Origin: Agrococcus jejuensis
GTDB taxonomy: Bacteria > Actinomycetota > Actinomycetes > Actinomycetales > Microbacteriaceae
NCBI RefSeq assembly: GCF_007679035.1
Contig: NZ_VEFR01000001.1
Location: 1,197,925 to 1,261,924, forward strand
Length of the DNA stretch: 64,000 nt
Reading direction: 5' to 3'
A model generated the notes under the pieces. It made no database searches. It was given only the letters and a program-made list of their open reading frames with translations, and had not been told where the DNA came from. Both the position numbers and the translations under genes were made by a program. The number at the start of each line of letters is the position of its first letter. Position 1 is the stretch's first letter. Positions 28,036 to 36,023 of the stretch are shown in pieces.

Positions 28036-28869
28036 TCAGTCGAGCGCCCCGAGCGCTTCGGCCGCACGGCCCTCGGTCTCGGCGACGCGACGCTGCGCGG
28101 ACGCTCGATCGTCGGCGGCCGTGCGCTCGTCGGCACGAGCGGCGTCGAGCTCGCGCCCGAGGCGGGCCACGTCGCGCTGCAGCTCGACGATCCGCGCCTC
28201 CAGGTGCTCGGCGCGCTCGCGGGCGAGCGACTCGGCCGCCTCGGCGCGATGCAGGGCTCGGGCGGCCTCGGTCGCCTCGTGCTGAGCATCGCGCGCCGCG
28301 CGCTCCGCCGCCTTGCGGGCGCGGCGCTCGGCGACCTCGTCGCGACTCGCGCGCGGTGCTCGAGGCTGCGGCGCCCCTCCGGCGAGCGCACCGTCGAGGT
28401 CGACGCCCTCGAGCCCGACGGACTCGAGCGCGCGCACGAGCCTGCCGCTCGCGACGGCCTGACCGGCATCCGCGTCGAGCATCGCAGCCGTGAGCGTACG
28501 CTCGACGCCCTCGCGAGCGGCGGCGCTCATCCGGACGTCGGAGGCCTCGGCGAGCGCGGCGGCGTCGGCCGCGAGCCGTGCGACGAGTCGGCGGCGCTGC
28601 GCCGACAGCGCGCGCAGCCCCGGTCCGTCGAGGTCGTCCTGCGCGTCGCGGAGGGATGCGGCGAGCTCGAGCATCTCCGCGACCTCGTCGGCCCGCTCGC
28701 GCGCGAGCGCATCCACGGCCCATGCGGCGACGGTCGGGCGACGGATCGCGGCGATGCCGCGCGCGAGGGCGACGTCGGGCTCGGCCTTCGCTCGCGCGTC
28801 GCGTGCGGCCGTGAACGCCGCAGGCGGCGTCGCCAGCAGCTCGGCTGCGATCGCGTCGAGGTCGCTCAC
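28036..28869 (-). CDS. Hypothetical protein with long C-terminal coiled coil
   Basis: 277 aa, no signal or membrane segment. Residues 1-170 are helical and rich in Ala, Arg and Asp. Residues 190-270 are strongly charged with Ala/Glu/Arg heptads (ERRARKAAERAARDAQH) and look like a coiled coil. I do not recognise a family. GTG at 28869 has AGGA seven bases before it. It ends 10 bp from the convergent topoisomerase stop, and lies downstream of the RNA methyltransferase on the same strand. Confidence 0.75.
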   Translation of the reverse strand: MSDLDAIAAELLATPPAAFTAARDARAKAEPDVALARGIAAIRRPTVAAWAVDALARERADEVAEMLELAASLRDAQDDLDGPGLRALSAQRRRLVARLAADAAALAEASDVRMSAAAREGVERTLTAAMLDADAGQAVASGRLVRALESVGLEGVDLDGALAGGAPQPRAPRASRDEVAERRARKAAERAARDAQHEATEAARALHRAEAAESLARERAEHLEARIVELQRDVARLGRELDAARADERTAADDRASAQRRVAETEGRAAEALGALD

Positions 28870-28950
28870 GCGCCCATCCTCGCCCCGCGCGACGCGGAGC
28901 GACACCCCTGGCACGCACCGCCGTCCACGCCGTCAGCCGGCGAGGGGGCG

Positions 28951-30195
28951 TCAGCCGCGCGTGAACCGTGCCACGCACTCCACGTGGTGCGTGTGCGGGA
29001 AGAGGTCGAACGCCTCGAGCGGGCCTAGGTCGTAGCCGCCGTCGACGAGCAGGCGCGCGTCGCGCGCGAACGCGACGGGGTCGCACGCCACGTACACGAT
29101 CTGCTGCGGCGCGAGCTCGACGAGCGACGCGATCGTCTCGCCACCGGCGCCGGCGCGCGGCGGGTCGAGCACGACGGTGGCGGCGCGCAGGCGGTCGCGC
29201 TCGGCCGCCGACGCATCCTGCAGCGCGTCGCGGAGGAAGCGGTCGACCTTCGCGGTGATCGCGAGCGCGCCGAGCCACTCGGCGAGGTTCTCGCTCGCGT
29301 GGTCGGTGGCGACCTCGTCGGACTCGACGCTCATCATGCGCGCCTGCGGACCGAGCACGTCGCCGAGCGCCGTCGCCAGCAGGCCGACGCCGCCGTACAG
29401 GTCGAGGTTCGCGGCCTTCGGGTCGATGCGGGTCACGTCGATCGCGCGCCGCACGGCGTCGACGAGCACGCCGGGCGCCTCGCGGTGCACCTGCCAGAAG
29501 CCGGCGCGGTCGACCCGCAGCTCGCGGTCGCCCACGCGCTCGAGGATCGTGTCGGTGCGGCCGCGCACGGGATCGCCCTCGGTGGCGATGACGTCGACGG
29601 AGCCGTCGGTGCGCTGCACGTAGTCGACGCTGGTCGCGCCCGGCAGGCGCATGTCGAGCTGCGCCTGCTCCTGGATGGCCTCGGTCGCGAGCGGCAGGGT
29701 CTCGACGGGCACGACGGTGTGGCTGCGCGCGGCGAACGGGCCCTGGCGACCCTGCTCGTCGACGTGCAGCGTCACGCGCGTCCGCCAGCCGAGTCCGCCG
29801 CGGGCGGCGTCGCCCGGCGCCGCCTGCACCGTGACGTCGCGCTCGATGCGGCCCGTGCGACGCAGGGCATCCTCGACGACGCGCTGCTTGAGCGCGCGCT
29901 GGGCGGCGAGGCGCACGTGGCCGAGCTCGGCACCGCCGGCGCGGCGCTCGGGTGCGCGCTCGATGCTCGCCTCCGGCCACACGTGCGGCACGCGGTCGGG
30001 CGACGCCTCGAGCACCTCGAGCGTCTCGCCGCGGCCGAACGACTTCTTGAGGTCGGTGACGCGCACGCGCACCGTCTCCCCGGGCAGGGTGTCGGGCACG
30101 AAGAGCACGCGGCCCTCGTGCCTGCCGACGAAGACGCCGCCGTGGGCGACGTTGTCGATCGTGAGGGCGAGCTCGTCTCCGCGCTGGATGGGCAT
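28951..30195 (-). CDS. TRAM-domain SAM-dependent RNA methyltransferase (RumA/TrmA family)
   Basis: 414 aa. An N-terminal TRAM domain (residues 1-60, GDELALTIDNVAHGGVFVGRH) is followed by the methyltransferase fold with NLDLYGGVGLLATAL, DPPRAGAGG, and the catalytic cysteine in VYVACDPVAFARD. The family makes 5-methyluridine in rRNA or tRNA. The iron-sulfur cysteines of RumA are absent: the matching stretch reads APERRAGGAELGHV. ATG at 30195 has GGAGG eight bases upstream. Which RNA it methylates cannot be told. Confidence 0.93.
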   Translation of the reverse strand: MPIQRGDELALTIDNVAHGGVFVGRHEGRVLFVPDTLPGETVRVRVTDLKKSFGRGETLEVLEASPDRVPHVWPEASIERAPERRAGGAELGHVRLAAQRALKQRVVEDALRRTGRIERDVTVQAAPGDAARGGLGWRTRVTLHVDEQGRQGPFAARSHTVVPVETLPLATEAIQEQAQLDMRLPGATSVDYVQRTDGSVDVIATEGDPVRGRTDTILERVGDRELRVDRAGFWQVHREAPGVLVDAVRRAIDVTRIDPKAANLDLYGGVGLLATALGDVLGPQARMMSVESDEVATDHASENLAEWLGALAITAKVDRFLRDALQDASAAERDRLRAATVVLDPPRAGAGGETIASLVELAPQQIVYVACDPVAFARDARLLVDGGYDLGPLEAFDLFPHTHHVECVARFTRG

Positions 30196-30222
30196 CCACC
30201 GATCCTCCCACGCGACGGGCGC

Positions 30223-31650
30223 TCAGCCCGCGCGTCGCTGCGTGCGCAGGTCCTCGACGACGCGCAGCCAGATCTCGCTCGCCGTCGGATACGCAGGCAC
30301 GGCGTGCCACAGGCGAGCGATGGGCACGCGCGCCGCGACGGCGACGGTCGCGGCGTGCAGCAGCTCGGCGACGCCGTGGCCCACGAGCGTCGCGCCCACG
30401 AGCACGTCGCGGTCGGCGTCGACGACCGCGATCACGGTGCCGCCGGCGTCGTCGCGCGCGAGCGACGTGCCGGCGACGGCGAGGTCGATGGCGACGCGCT
30501 CGACGCGGATGCCCGCATCCTCGGCCTCGGCGTGCGTGATCCCGACGGCGGCGACCTCGGGATCGGTGAACACGACCTGCGTGAGCGGATCCTCGTCGAC
30601 GCCCACGACGTCGTGGGCGTGCCCGCCCTCGGCGATGCGCCCGATGACCTCGCCCGCGATGCGCGCCTCGTGCTTGCCCATGTGCGTCAGCTGCCAACGG
30701 CCGGCGACGTCGCCGGCGGCGTAGAGCCAGCCCTCGACGCCCGCGACGCGCTGCCGTCCGTCGACCGCCACCGCGTCGAGGCCCACGGCCTCGAGCCCCA
30801 GGTCGTCCGTCGCCGGGCGCCTGCCGGTGGCGACGAGGATCTCGTCGGTCACCAGGTCGACGCCGTCGATCGTCGTCGTCACCGCTCCGCCGTGCACGTG
30901 GCCCGTGCCCGTGTCGCTCGGCGCCGCGCGGCGCACGCGCTGCACGTCGGCGTGCAGGCGCACGTCGACGCCCGCATCCCGCAGCCCCCGCTCCACCGCG
31001 GCGCCCGCCTCGGGCTCGAGCCTGGCGAGCAGCCCGCCGCGCGCCGCGAGCGTCACGCGCGCGCCGAGGGCCGCGAGCCACGTCGCCGCCTCGCATGCCA
31101 CGACGCCGCCGCCCACGACGAGGATCGAGCCCGGCACCTCGTGCATCGCGGTCGCGTCGCGCGAGCCCCACGGCAGCGCGTCCGCGAGTCCGTCGATGGG
31201 TGGCGCCGTGGGCACGGATCCCGTCGCGAGCACCACCGCGTGCCTGGCGACGAGCGTGCGATCGCCGACGACGACGGTGCGCTCCCCCGCCAGCCGCGCG
31301 CGACCGCGCACGACCTCGATGCCGATGCCCTCGGCCCACGCCACCTGCCCGGCGTCGTCCCAGCCCGACGTGAACGCATCCCGGCGCGCGAGCACCGCAT
31401 CGACGTCGAGCGGCGCCTGCTCGCCGAGGCCCGGCATGTGCTGCGCGAGCGAGCGCACCGCCGCGGGCACGAGCAGCGCCTTCGAGGGCATGCACGCCCA
31501 GTACGAGCACTCGCCGCCGACGAGCTCGGCCTCGACGATCGCCGCCGTGCGATCGGAGCCCTGGATCGCGTACTGGGCCGCGTTCTCGCCGACCGGCCCA
31601 CCTCCGATCACGATGACGTCGTGCGTGGGCTCGGATGCGGAGGCTGCCAT
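30223..31650 (-). CDS. FAD-dependent pyridine nucleotide-disulfide oxidoreductase
   Basis: 475 aa, class I flavin disulfide reductase. It has FAD-binding VIVIGGGPVGENAA, redox-active GGECSYWACMPSKAL (C-x4-C), a second NAD(P)-binding VVGGGVVACEAATWL and GDVAGRWQLTHMGKHEA. The C-terminal HAVPAYPTASE matches the catalytic histidine region. Mercuric-reductase and mycothione-type enzymes are possible; no N-terminal heavy-metal domain is present. ATG at 31650 is preceded by TAGGGT six bases earlier. It is divergent from maf 62 bp away. Confidence 0.93.
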   Translation of the reverse strand: MAASASEPTHDVIVIGGGPVGENAAQYAIQGSDRTAAIVEAELVGGECSYWACMPSKALLVPAAVRSLAQHMPGLGEQAPLDVDAVLARRDAFTSGWDDAGQVAWAEGIGIEVVRGRARLAGERTVVVGDRTLVARHAVVLATGSVPTAPPIDGLADALPWGSRDATAMHEVPGSILVVGGGVVACEAATWLAALGARVTLAARGGLLARLEPEAGAAVERGLRDAGVDVRLHADVQRVRRAAPSDTGTGHVHGGAVTTTIDGVDLVTDEILVATGRRPATDDLGLEAVGLDAVAVDGRQRVAGVEGWLYAAGDVAGRWQLTHMGKHEARIAGEVIGRIAEGGHAHDVVGVDEDPLTQVVFTDPEVAAVGITHAEAEDAGIRVERVAIDLAVAGTSLARDDAGGTVIAVVDADRDVLVGATLVGHGVAELLHAATVAVAARVPIARLWHAVPAYPTASEIWLRVVEDLRTQRRAG

Positions 31651-31656
31651 GCGCCC

Positions 31657-31662
31657 ACCCTA
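31657..31662 (-). promoter_or_regulatory. -10 box, leaderless type (flavin reductase)
   Basis: TAGGGT on the minus strand, six bases before the ATG at 31650. Confidence 0.55.
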
Positions 31663-31698
31663 CGAGCACGCGGTCCCCGGCGCGAGCGGTTGCGCGGC

Positions 31699-31704
31699 TA
31701 GCCT
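31699..31704 (+). promoter_or_regulatory. maf -10 box, near-leaderless
   Basis: TAGCCT, eight bases before the ATG at 31713; no ribosome-binding site is present. Confidence 0.45.
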
Positions 31705-31712
31705 GGCTCCCG

Positions 31713-32348
31713 ATGCGCTTCCACCTCGCCTCCACCTCCCCCGCCCGCCTCATGCTCATGCGGCAGGCGGGCATCGAGCCGGTGCTGCTCGCGAGCGACG
31801 TCGACGAGGACCTCGCCGTCGAGGCGTTCGAGGCCGACCACGGCCCCGCGACGACGTCGCAGGTCGTGCAGCTGCTCGCCCGCGCGAAGGCGGAGGCCGT
31901 GCTGGGTCGCGAGCCCGAGGGCCGGCCCATGACGGGACTGCTGTTCGGCGGCGACTCGGCGCTCGAGCTCGACGGGCAGACGCTCGGCAAGCCGCACACG
32001 CCCGAGCGCGCCCGCGAGCGGTGGCTCGCGCAGCGCGGCCGCGAGGCGGTGCTGCACTCCGGGCACTGGCTCGTCCGGCTCGACGAGGGCCGCGTCGTCG
32101 GGGCCGTCGGCACCACGGTCGGCGCGCGGCTGCGCTTCGCGGACCTCGCCGACGACGAGATCGACGCCTACGTCGCCACGGGCGAGCCGCTCGAGGTCGC
32201 CGGCGCCTTCACGATCGACTCGCTCGGCTCCGCGTTCATCGACGAGATCCACGGCGACCCGTCGACGGTCATCGGCATGAGCATCCCCACCGTGCGCCGC
32301 CTCGCTCGCGAGCTCGGCGTCGCGTGGCAGGACCTCTGGAACCGCTGA
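31713..32348 (+). CDS. maf: Maf-family nucleotide pyrophosphatase
   Basis: 211 aa, normal length. It hydrolyses non-canonical or regular dNTP/UTP-type nucleotides. Start block RFHLASTSPARLMLMRQAG and FGGDSALELDGQTLGKP carry the phosphate-binding residues, and VAGAFTIDSLGSAFIDEI and GDPSTVIGMSI follow. ATG at 31713 fits the conserved N-terminus. It was first called a septum-formation inhibitor in Bacillus. A strong hairpin after its stop is a terminator. Confidence 0.95.
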   Translation: MRFHLASTSPARLMLMRQAGIEPVLLASDVDEDLAVEAFEADHGPATTSQVVQLLARAKAEAVLGREPEGRPMTGLLFGGDSALELDGQTLGKPHTPERARERWLAQRGREAVLHSGHWLVRLDEGRVVGAVGTTVGARLRFADLADDEIDAYVATGEPLEVAGAFTIDSLGSAFIDEIHGDPSTVIGMSIPTVRRLARELGVAWQDLWNR

Positions 32349-32356
32349 GCGCGACG

Positions 32357-32389
32357 ACGGCGCGGGCCCCGAGGGGCCCGCGCCGCCGT
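32357..32389. terminator. Bidirectional terminator between maf and a convergent CWB2 gene
   Basis: Arm ACGGCGCGGGCCCC pairs with GGGGCCCGCGCCGCCGT through a two-base loop and a single-base bulge. It sits between two convergent stops 45 bp apart. Confidence 0.8.
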
Positions 32390-32393
32390 GCGA

Positions 32394-33743
32394 TCAGCAG
32401 ACCTGGGACAGCGCCGCGTCCGAGACCGCAGCAGTGCCGCCGATCGCCAGCACGCCGGCCGGCTCGAGGTCGTCGATCCTCTGCGCGATCGGCGCAGGCA
32501 GGCACGTCGGCGCCGTGAGCAGCAGCGGCATGCCCGACGAGCCCGCGAGCACGCCACCCGTCAGCGCGTCCGGGAAGCGCTCGCCGGACGCCAGCAGCGC
32601 GTAGGACGCTCCGCCGAAGAAGACCTGGGACGCCTGGGCGAGCGCGGCGCTCGTCTCGTAGCGGTTCGCTCCCGAGATGCGACTCGCGTCATCCGCCCCG
32701 TACTGCGCCTGCAGCTGCGCCTCGATGCCCGCGCTCACGGATGCGGTGCCGCCGACGATGGTGACGCCGTCGGTCACGTGCTCCGCGAGCCACGCGGCCG
32801 TCGCGGTCGGGAGGGTCGCCGCCGAGCCCGGCACGAGCACGACCGGGATGCCCAGGAACGCGGCGAGGCCCGCGACCGACACCGCGTCGGGGAAGCGCTC
32901 GCCGGAGACGATGAAGGCCTGCTGCGTCGTGGTCCCGCCCTGCTGCGCGAACAGCGCCTCGGCGAGCGCCAGCGACGTGGCGTAGCGATCGGGACCGGAG
33001 ATGCGCGTGCACGAGACGATCTCCTCGGGCATCTGATCGCAGAGGGCCGGCGAGAGCGCAGCGGTGCCGCCCAGCAGGACCACGTTCGAGGCGCCGCTGA
33101 ACGCGATCTCCTCCTGCACGGTCTGCGTCAGGGAGTCGCGCTGCGACAGCAGCAGCTCGCCGAACGCGTTCGAGACCACCAGCGGCGTCGCCGACAGCGC
33201 GTCGGGGAAGCTCTCGCCGTTCGCGATGAAGACCGTGTCGGCGCAGGCGCCGTAGTTCGTGTCGACGCCGACCTCCACCGAGGTCTCGTAGCGGTTCGCT
33301 CCCGAGATGCGACCGCCATCGGGGTAGACCGAGAAGTCCACCGCGTCGCTGCCGCCCGACGAGTCGATGGTCGCTCGGACGAACGATCGCCCCGGTCCGA
33401 CCTGGAACGTCACGGGGCCGCTCGTCGTGGTCTGCACGACGCCGCCGACGTCGTAGGTCACCGACGTCTGGTCGCCGACCGGCCCGGCGAGCGTCACGCT
33501 CGTGGCGGTCGTGGCGACGACGGCATCGATGCCGGCGAAGGGGGCGCAGAGCTCGGCTGCCGGCGCGTCGACGCCGCCCCCACCCACGTCGTCGGGGGTG
33601 TCCCGCGCGGCGTTGGCCGCCGGCGCTCCCAGGAGGAGACCCGCGAGCACGACCATGGTCGTGGCCGATGCGAGCGCGGTGGCTCGCGTGCCGGCACGTC
33701 GGCGTCGCGGCGCCGCCCCGTCGTCGTGGATGGACGTCGTCAT
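32394..33743 (-). CDS. Secreted cell-wall-binding protein with three CWB2 repeats
   Basis: 449 aa. Signal peptide in residues 20-45 (TTMVVLAGLLLGAPAANA). A spacer of about 90 residues (with CAPFAGIDAVVATT) precedes three CWB2 repeats at the C-terminal end: GRISGANRYETS, TRISGPDRYATS and SRISGANRYETS, with FPDALSA/FPDAVSV blocks. The N-terminal 90-residue region looks like a beta-sandwich module. ATG at 33743 has AAGGGAG six bases before it. It is away from the glycan locus, but shares its ligand-binding module. Confidence 0.92.
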   Translation of the reverse strand: MTTSIHDDGAAPRRRRAGTRATALASATTMVVLAGLLLGAPAANAARDTPDDVGGGGVDAPAAELCAPFAGIDAVVATTATSVTLAGPVGDQTSVTYDVGGVVQTTTSGPVTFQVGPGRSFVRATIDSSGGSDAVDFSVYPDGGRISGANRYETSVEVGVDTNYGACADTVFIANGESFPDALSATPLVVSNAFGELLLSQRDSLTQTVQEEIAFSGASNVVLLGGTAALSPALCDQMPEEIVSCTRISGPDRYATSLALAEALFAQQGGTTTQQAFIVSGERFPDAVSVAGLAAFLGIPVVLVPGSAATLPTATAAWLAEHVTDGVTIVGGTASVSAGIEAQLQAQYGADDASRISGANRYETSAALAQASQVFFGGASYALLASGERFPDALTGGVLAGSSGMPLLLTAPTCLPAPIAQRIDDLEPAGVLAIGGTAAVSDAALSQVC

Positions 33744-33808
33744 CTGCGGCTCCCTTGCGCGGCCCGGTGGGCGAGGACGGCGGCGCAGGCGCGACTCCGT
33801 GTGTCCGC

Positions 33809-33814
33809 AGCGTA
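33809..33814 (-). promoter_or_regulatory. -10 box of the third CWB2 gene
   Basis: TACGCT on the minus strand, with a predicted leader of about 60 bases before the ATG at 33743. Confidence 0.4.
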
Positions 33815-33892
33815 GGCCGCGGCGCGCCGTCGGCACCAGGGCGACCGTCGTCGCACGCAGAGGCACGGCACGGGTCGGGTGACGTCGGGGTG

Positions 33893-33941
33893 CGCGACGC
33901 ACGGCGGCCCGACCGCGAGGTCGAGGCCGCCGTGCGTCGCG
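33893..33941. terminator. Very strong hairpin terminator after the ABC exporter operon
   Basis: A 17-bp perfect stem (arm CGCGACGCACGGCGGCC) continues into a 5-bp stem (CGACC/GGTCG) closed by a GCGA tetraloop. It lies 11 bp after the stop at 33952 and ends TetR-ABC transcription before the CWB2 gene. Confidence 0.9.
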
Positions 33942-33951
33942 TCGAGCCCGA

Positions 33952-36021
33952 TCAGGTCTGCGGCTGCGTGGCCACCGAACCGGTCGACTGCCCGTCGAAC
34001 GCCCCCTCGACGTCGAGGTCCACCGCGGCCTGCTGGAACTGCGCGTCGTACAGCCGACGGTAGGCGCCGTGCCGCTCGAGCAGCTCGCCGTGCGAGCCCT
34101 GCTCGACGATGTCGCCGTGCTCCATCACGAGGATGAGGTCGGCATCGCGGATCGTCGAGAGGCGGTGCGCGATGACGAACGACGTGCGATCCTGCCGCAG
34201 CGCCGCCATCGCCTGCTGCAGCAGCAGCTCCGTGCGCGTGTCGACGCTCGACGTCGCCTCGTCGAGGATGAGCACCGACGGCTGCGCGAGGAACGCTCGC
34301 GCGATCGTCACGAGCTGCTTCTCGCCCGCCGAGAGGTTCGAGGCCTCCTCGTCGAGCACGGTGTCGTAGCCGTCGGGCAGCGACTGCACGAAGCGATCGA
34401 CGAACGTCGCCCGCGCCGCCTCGTGGATCTGCTCCTGGGTCGCATCCGGGTTGCCGTACGCGATGTTGTCGCGGATCGTGCCGCCGAAGAGCCACGTGTC
34501 CTGCAGCACCATGCCGGTCTGCTCGCGCAGCGCGTCGCGCGTGAGCGTGCGGGTGTCGACGCCGTCGAGCGTGATGCGGCCGCCGTCGATCTCGTAGAAC
34601 CGCATGAGCAGGTTCACGAGCGTCGTCTTGCCCGCACCGGTCGGGCCGACGATCGCGACGGTCTGGCCGGGCGCGACCGTCAAGGACAGGTCGCTGATCA
34701 GCGGCTGCTCGGGGTCGTACGCGAATGCGACGTGCTCGAACGCCACCGCGCCGCTCGTCGCCGCGATCGTGCCGCCGTCGGCGTCGGACTCCTCGTCCTC
34801 GGCATCGAGGAGCTCGAAGACGCGCTCGGCGCTCGCGGCACCCGACTGCACCATCGTGAACGTCTGACCCAGCTGGCCGAGGTTCTGCGAGAACTGCTGC
34901 GAGTACTGGATGAACGCCTGCACGTCGCCGACGCGGATCGAGCCGTTCGCCACGAACAGGCCACCGGTGACGGCCACGAGCACGTAGCCGACGTTGCCGA
35001 CGAACGTCATGAGCGGGAAGACGAGGCCCGAGAGGAACTGGGCCTTGAACGAGGCCTGGAAGACGGCCTCGTTCTCCTCCTGGAACTGCTCGCGCACCAC
35101 GCGCTCCTTGCCGAAGACCTTCACGAGCGCGTGCCCCGTGAACGACTCCTCGACCAGGCCGTTGAGGCGACCCGTGCGCTTCCACTGCTCGGCGAACAGA
35201 CCCTGCGCCCGCCCCATGACGAGCCCGAGGATGATGCCCGTCAGCGGCACGGAGATGAGCGCGATGAGCGCGAGCCACACGTTGATGGTGAGCATCATCA
35301 CGAGCACGCCGACGATGGTCAGCACGCCGGTCACGATCTGCGACAGCGTCTGGCTCATCGACTGGCCCACGTTGTCGAGGTCGTTCGTCACGCGCGAGAG
35401 CAGCTCGCCGCGCTGCATCGAGTCGTAGTACCGCAGCGGCAGGCGGTGCACCTTGTCCTCGACCGCGGCGCGCAGGCTCGCGACCGTGCGCTGCACGACG
35501 CGGTTCACGAAGTAGCCCTGCACCCACTGGAACAGGCTCGCGACCACGTACAGCGCGAGCACGAGCATGAGCACCTGGCTCAGCGCCGCGAAGTCGATGC
35601 CGGCGCCGACCGTGAAGCCGTCCATGTTCGCGATGATGTTCGCGAAGTCGTCCTGCCCCTGCTGACGCAGCAGCTCGACGACGTCGGACTGCGACGTGCC
35701 GCTCGGCACGCCCTGGGCGCCGAGCGTCTGCTGCACGAGGCCCTGCACGATGAGGTTCGTGGCCTCGGCGAGGACCCGCGGGGCGATGACGTTGAGCGCG
35801 ATGCCCGCCGTGCCGACCACGAACACGATCGCGAGCAGCACCTTGAACGGCGCGAGCATGCCGAGCAGTCGCTTCAGCGTGGGCAGCAGCGCCTTGGCCT
35901 TGCCGGGAGGCGTCTCCCAGTCGTCGGCGCCGCGACGTGCCGCCTCGGCCAGCTCGGCCTCGAGCCGCTCCTCCTCGGTGAGCTCCCGCTCCACGACGGG
36001 CTCCCTCTCGTTGCGTGCCAT
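33952..36021 (-). CDS. Heterodimeric ABC exporter, subunit with complete catalytic site
   Basis: 689 aa, one membrane domain of six spans plus a nucleotide-binding domain (residues 430-665). Walker A is VGPTGAGKTT, Walker B LILDEATSSVD has the catalytic glutamate, and the switch IAHRLSTI has the histidine. The signature LSAGEKQ is altered from LSGGQ. The N-terminus has an extra charged stretch of about 50 residues, and a 60-residue periplasmic loop between spans 1 and 2 is Gln/Asp-rich. Start ATG is 2 bp after the partner stop. Its partner has the complementary degenerate site. Probable multidrug or lipid export. Confidence 0.93.
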   Translation of the reverse strand: MARNEREPVVERELTEEERLEAELAEAARRGADDWETPPGKAKALLPTLKRLLGMLAPFKVLLAIVFVVGTAGIALNVIAPRVLAEATNLIVQGLVQQTLGAQGVPSGTSQSDVVELLRQQGQDDFANIIANMDGFTVGAGIDFAALSQVLMLVLALYVVASLFQWVQGYFVNRVVQRTVASLRAAVEDKVHRLPLRYYDSMQRGELLSRVTNDLDNVGQSMSQTLSQIVTGVLTIVGVLVMMLTINVWLALIALISVPLTGIILGLVMGRAQGLFAEQWKRTGRLNGLVEESFTGHALVKVFGKERVVREQFQEENEAVFQASFKAQFLSGLVFPLMTFVGNVGYVLVAVTGGLFVANGSIRVGDVQAFIQYSQQFSQNLGQLGQTFTMVQSGAASAERVFELLDAEDEESDADGGTIAATSGAVAFEHVAFAYDPEQPLISDLSLTVAPGQTVAIVGPTGAGKTTLVNLLMRFYEIDGGRITLDGVDTRTLTRDALREQTGMVLQDTWLFGGTIRDNIAYGNPDATQEQIHEAARATFVDRFVQSLPDGYDTVLDEEASNLSAGEKQLVTIARAFLAQPSVLILDEATSSVDTRTELLLQQAMAALRQDRTSFVIAHRLSTIRDADLILVMEHGDIVEQGSHGELLERHGAYRRLYDAQFQQAAVDLDVEGAFDGQSTGSVATQPQT

Positions 36022-36023
36022 CG

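Noticed and set aside
27869..32116. Minus-strand frame of about 1400 codons
   Set aside because: It overlaps the methyltransferase, flavin reductase and topoisomerase genes in other frames and shows only low-complexity sequence.
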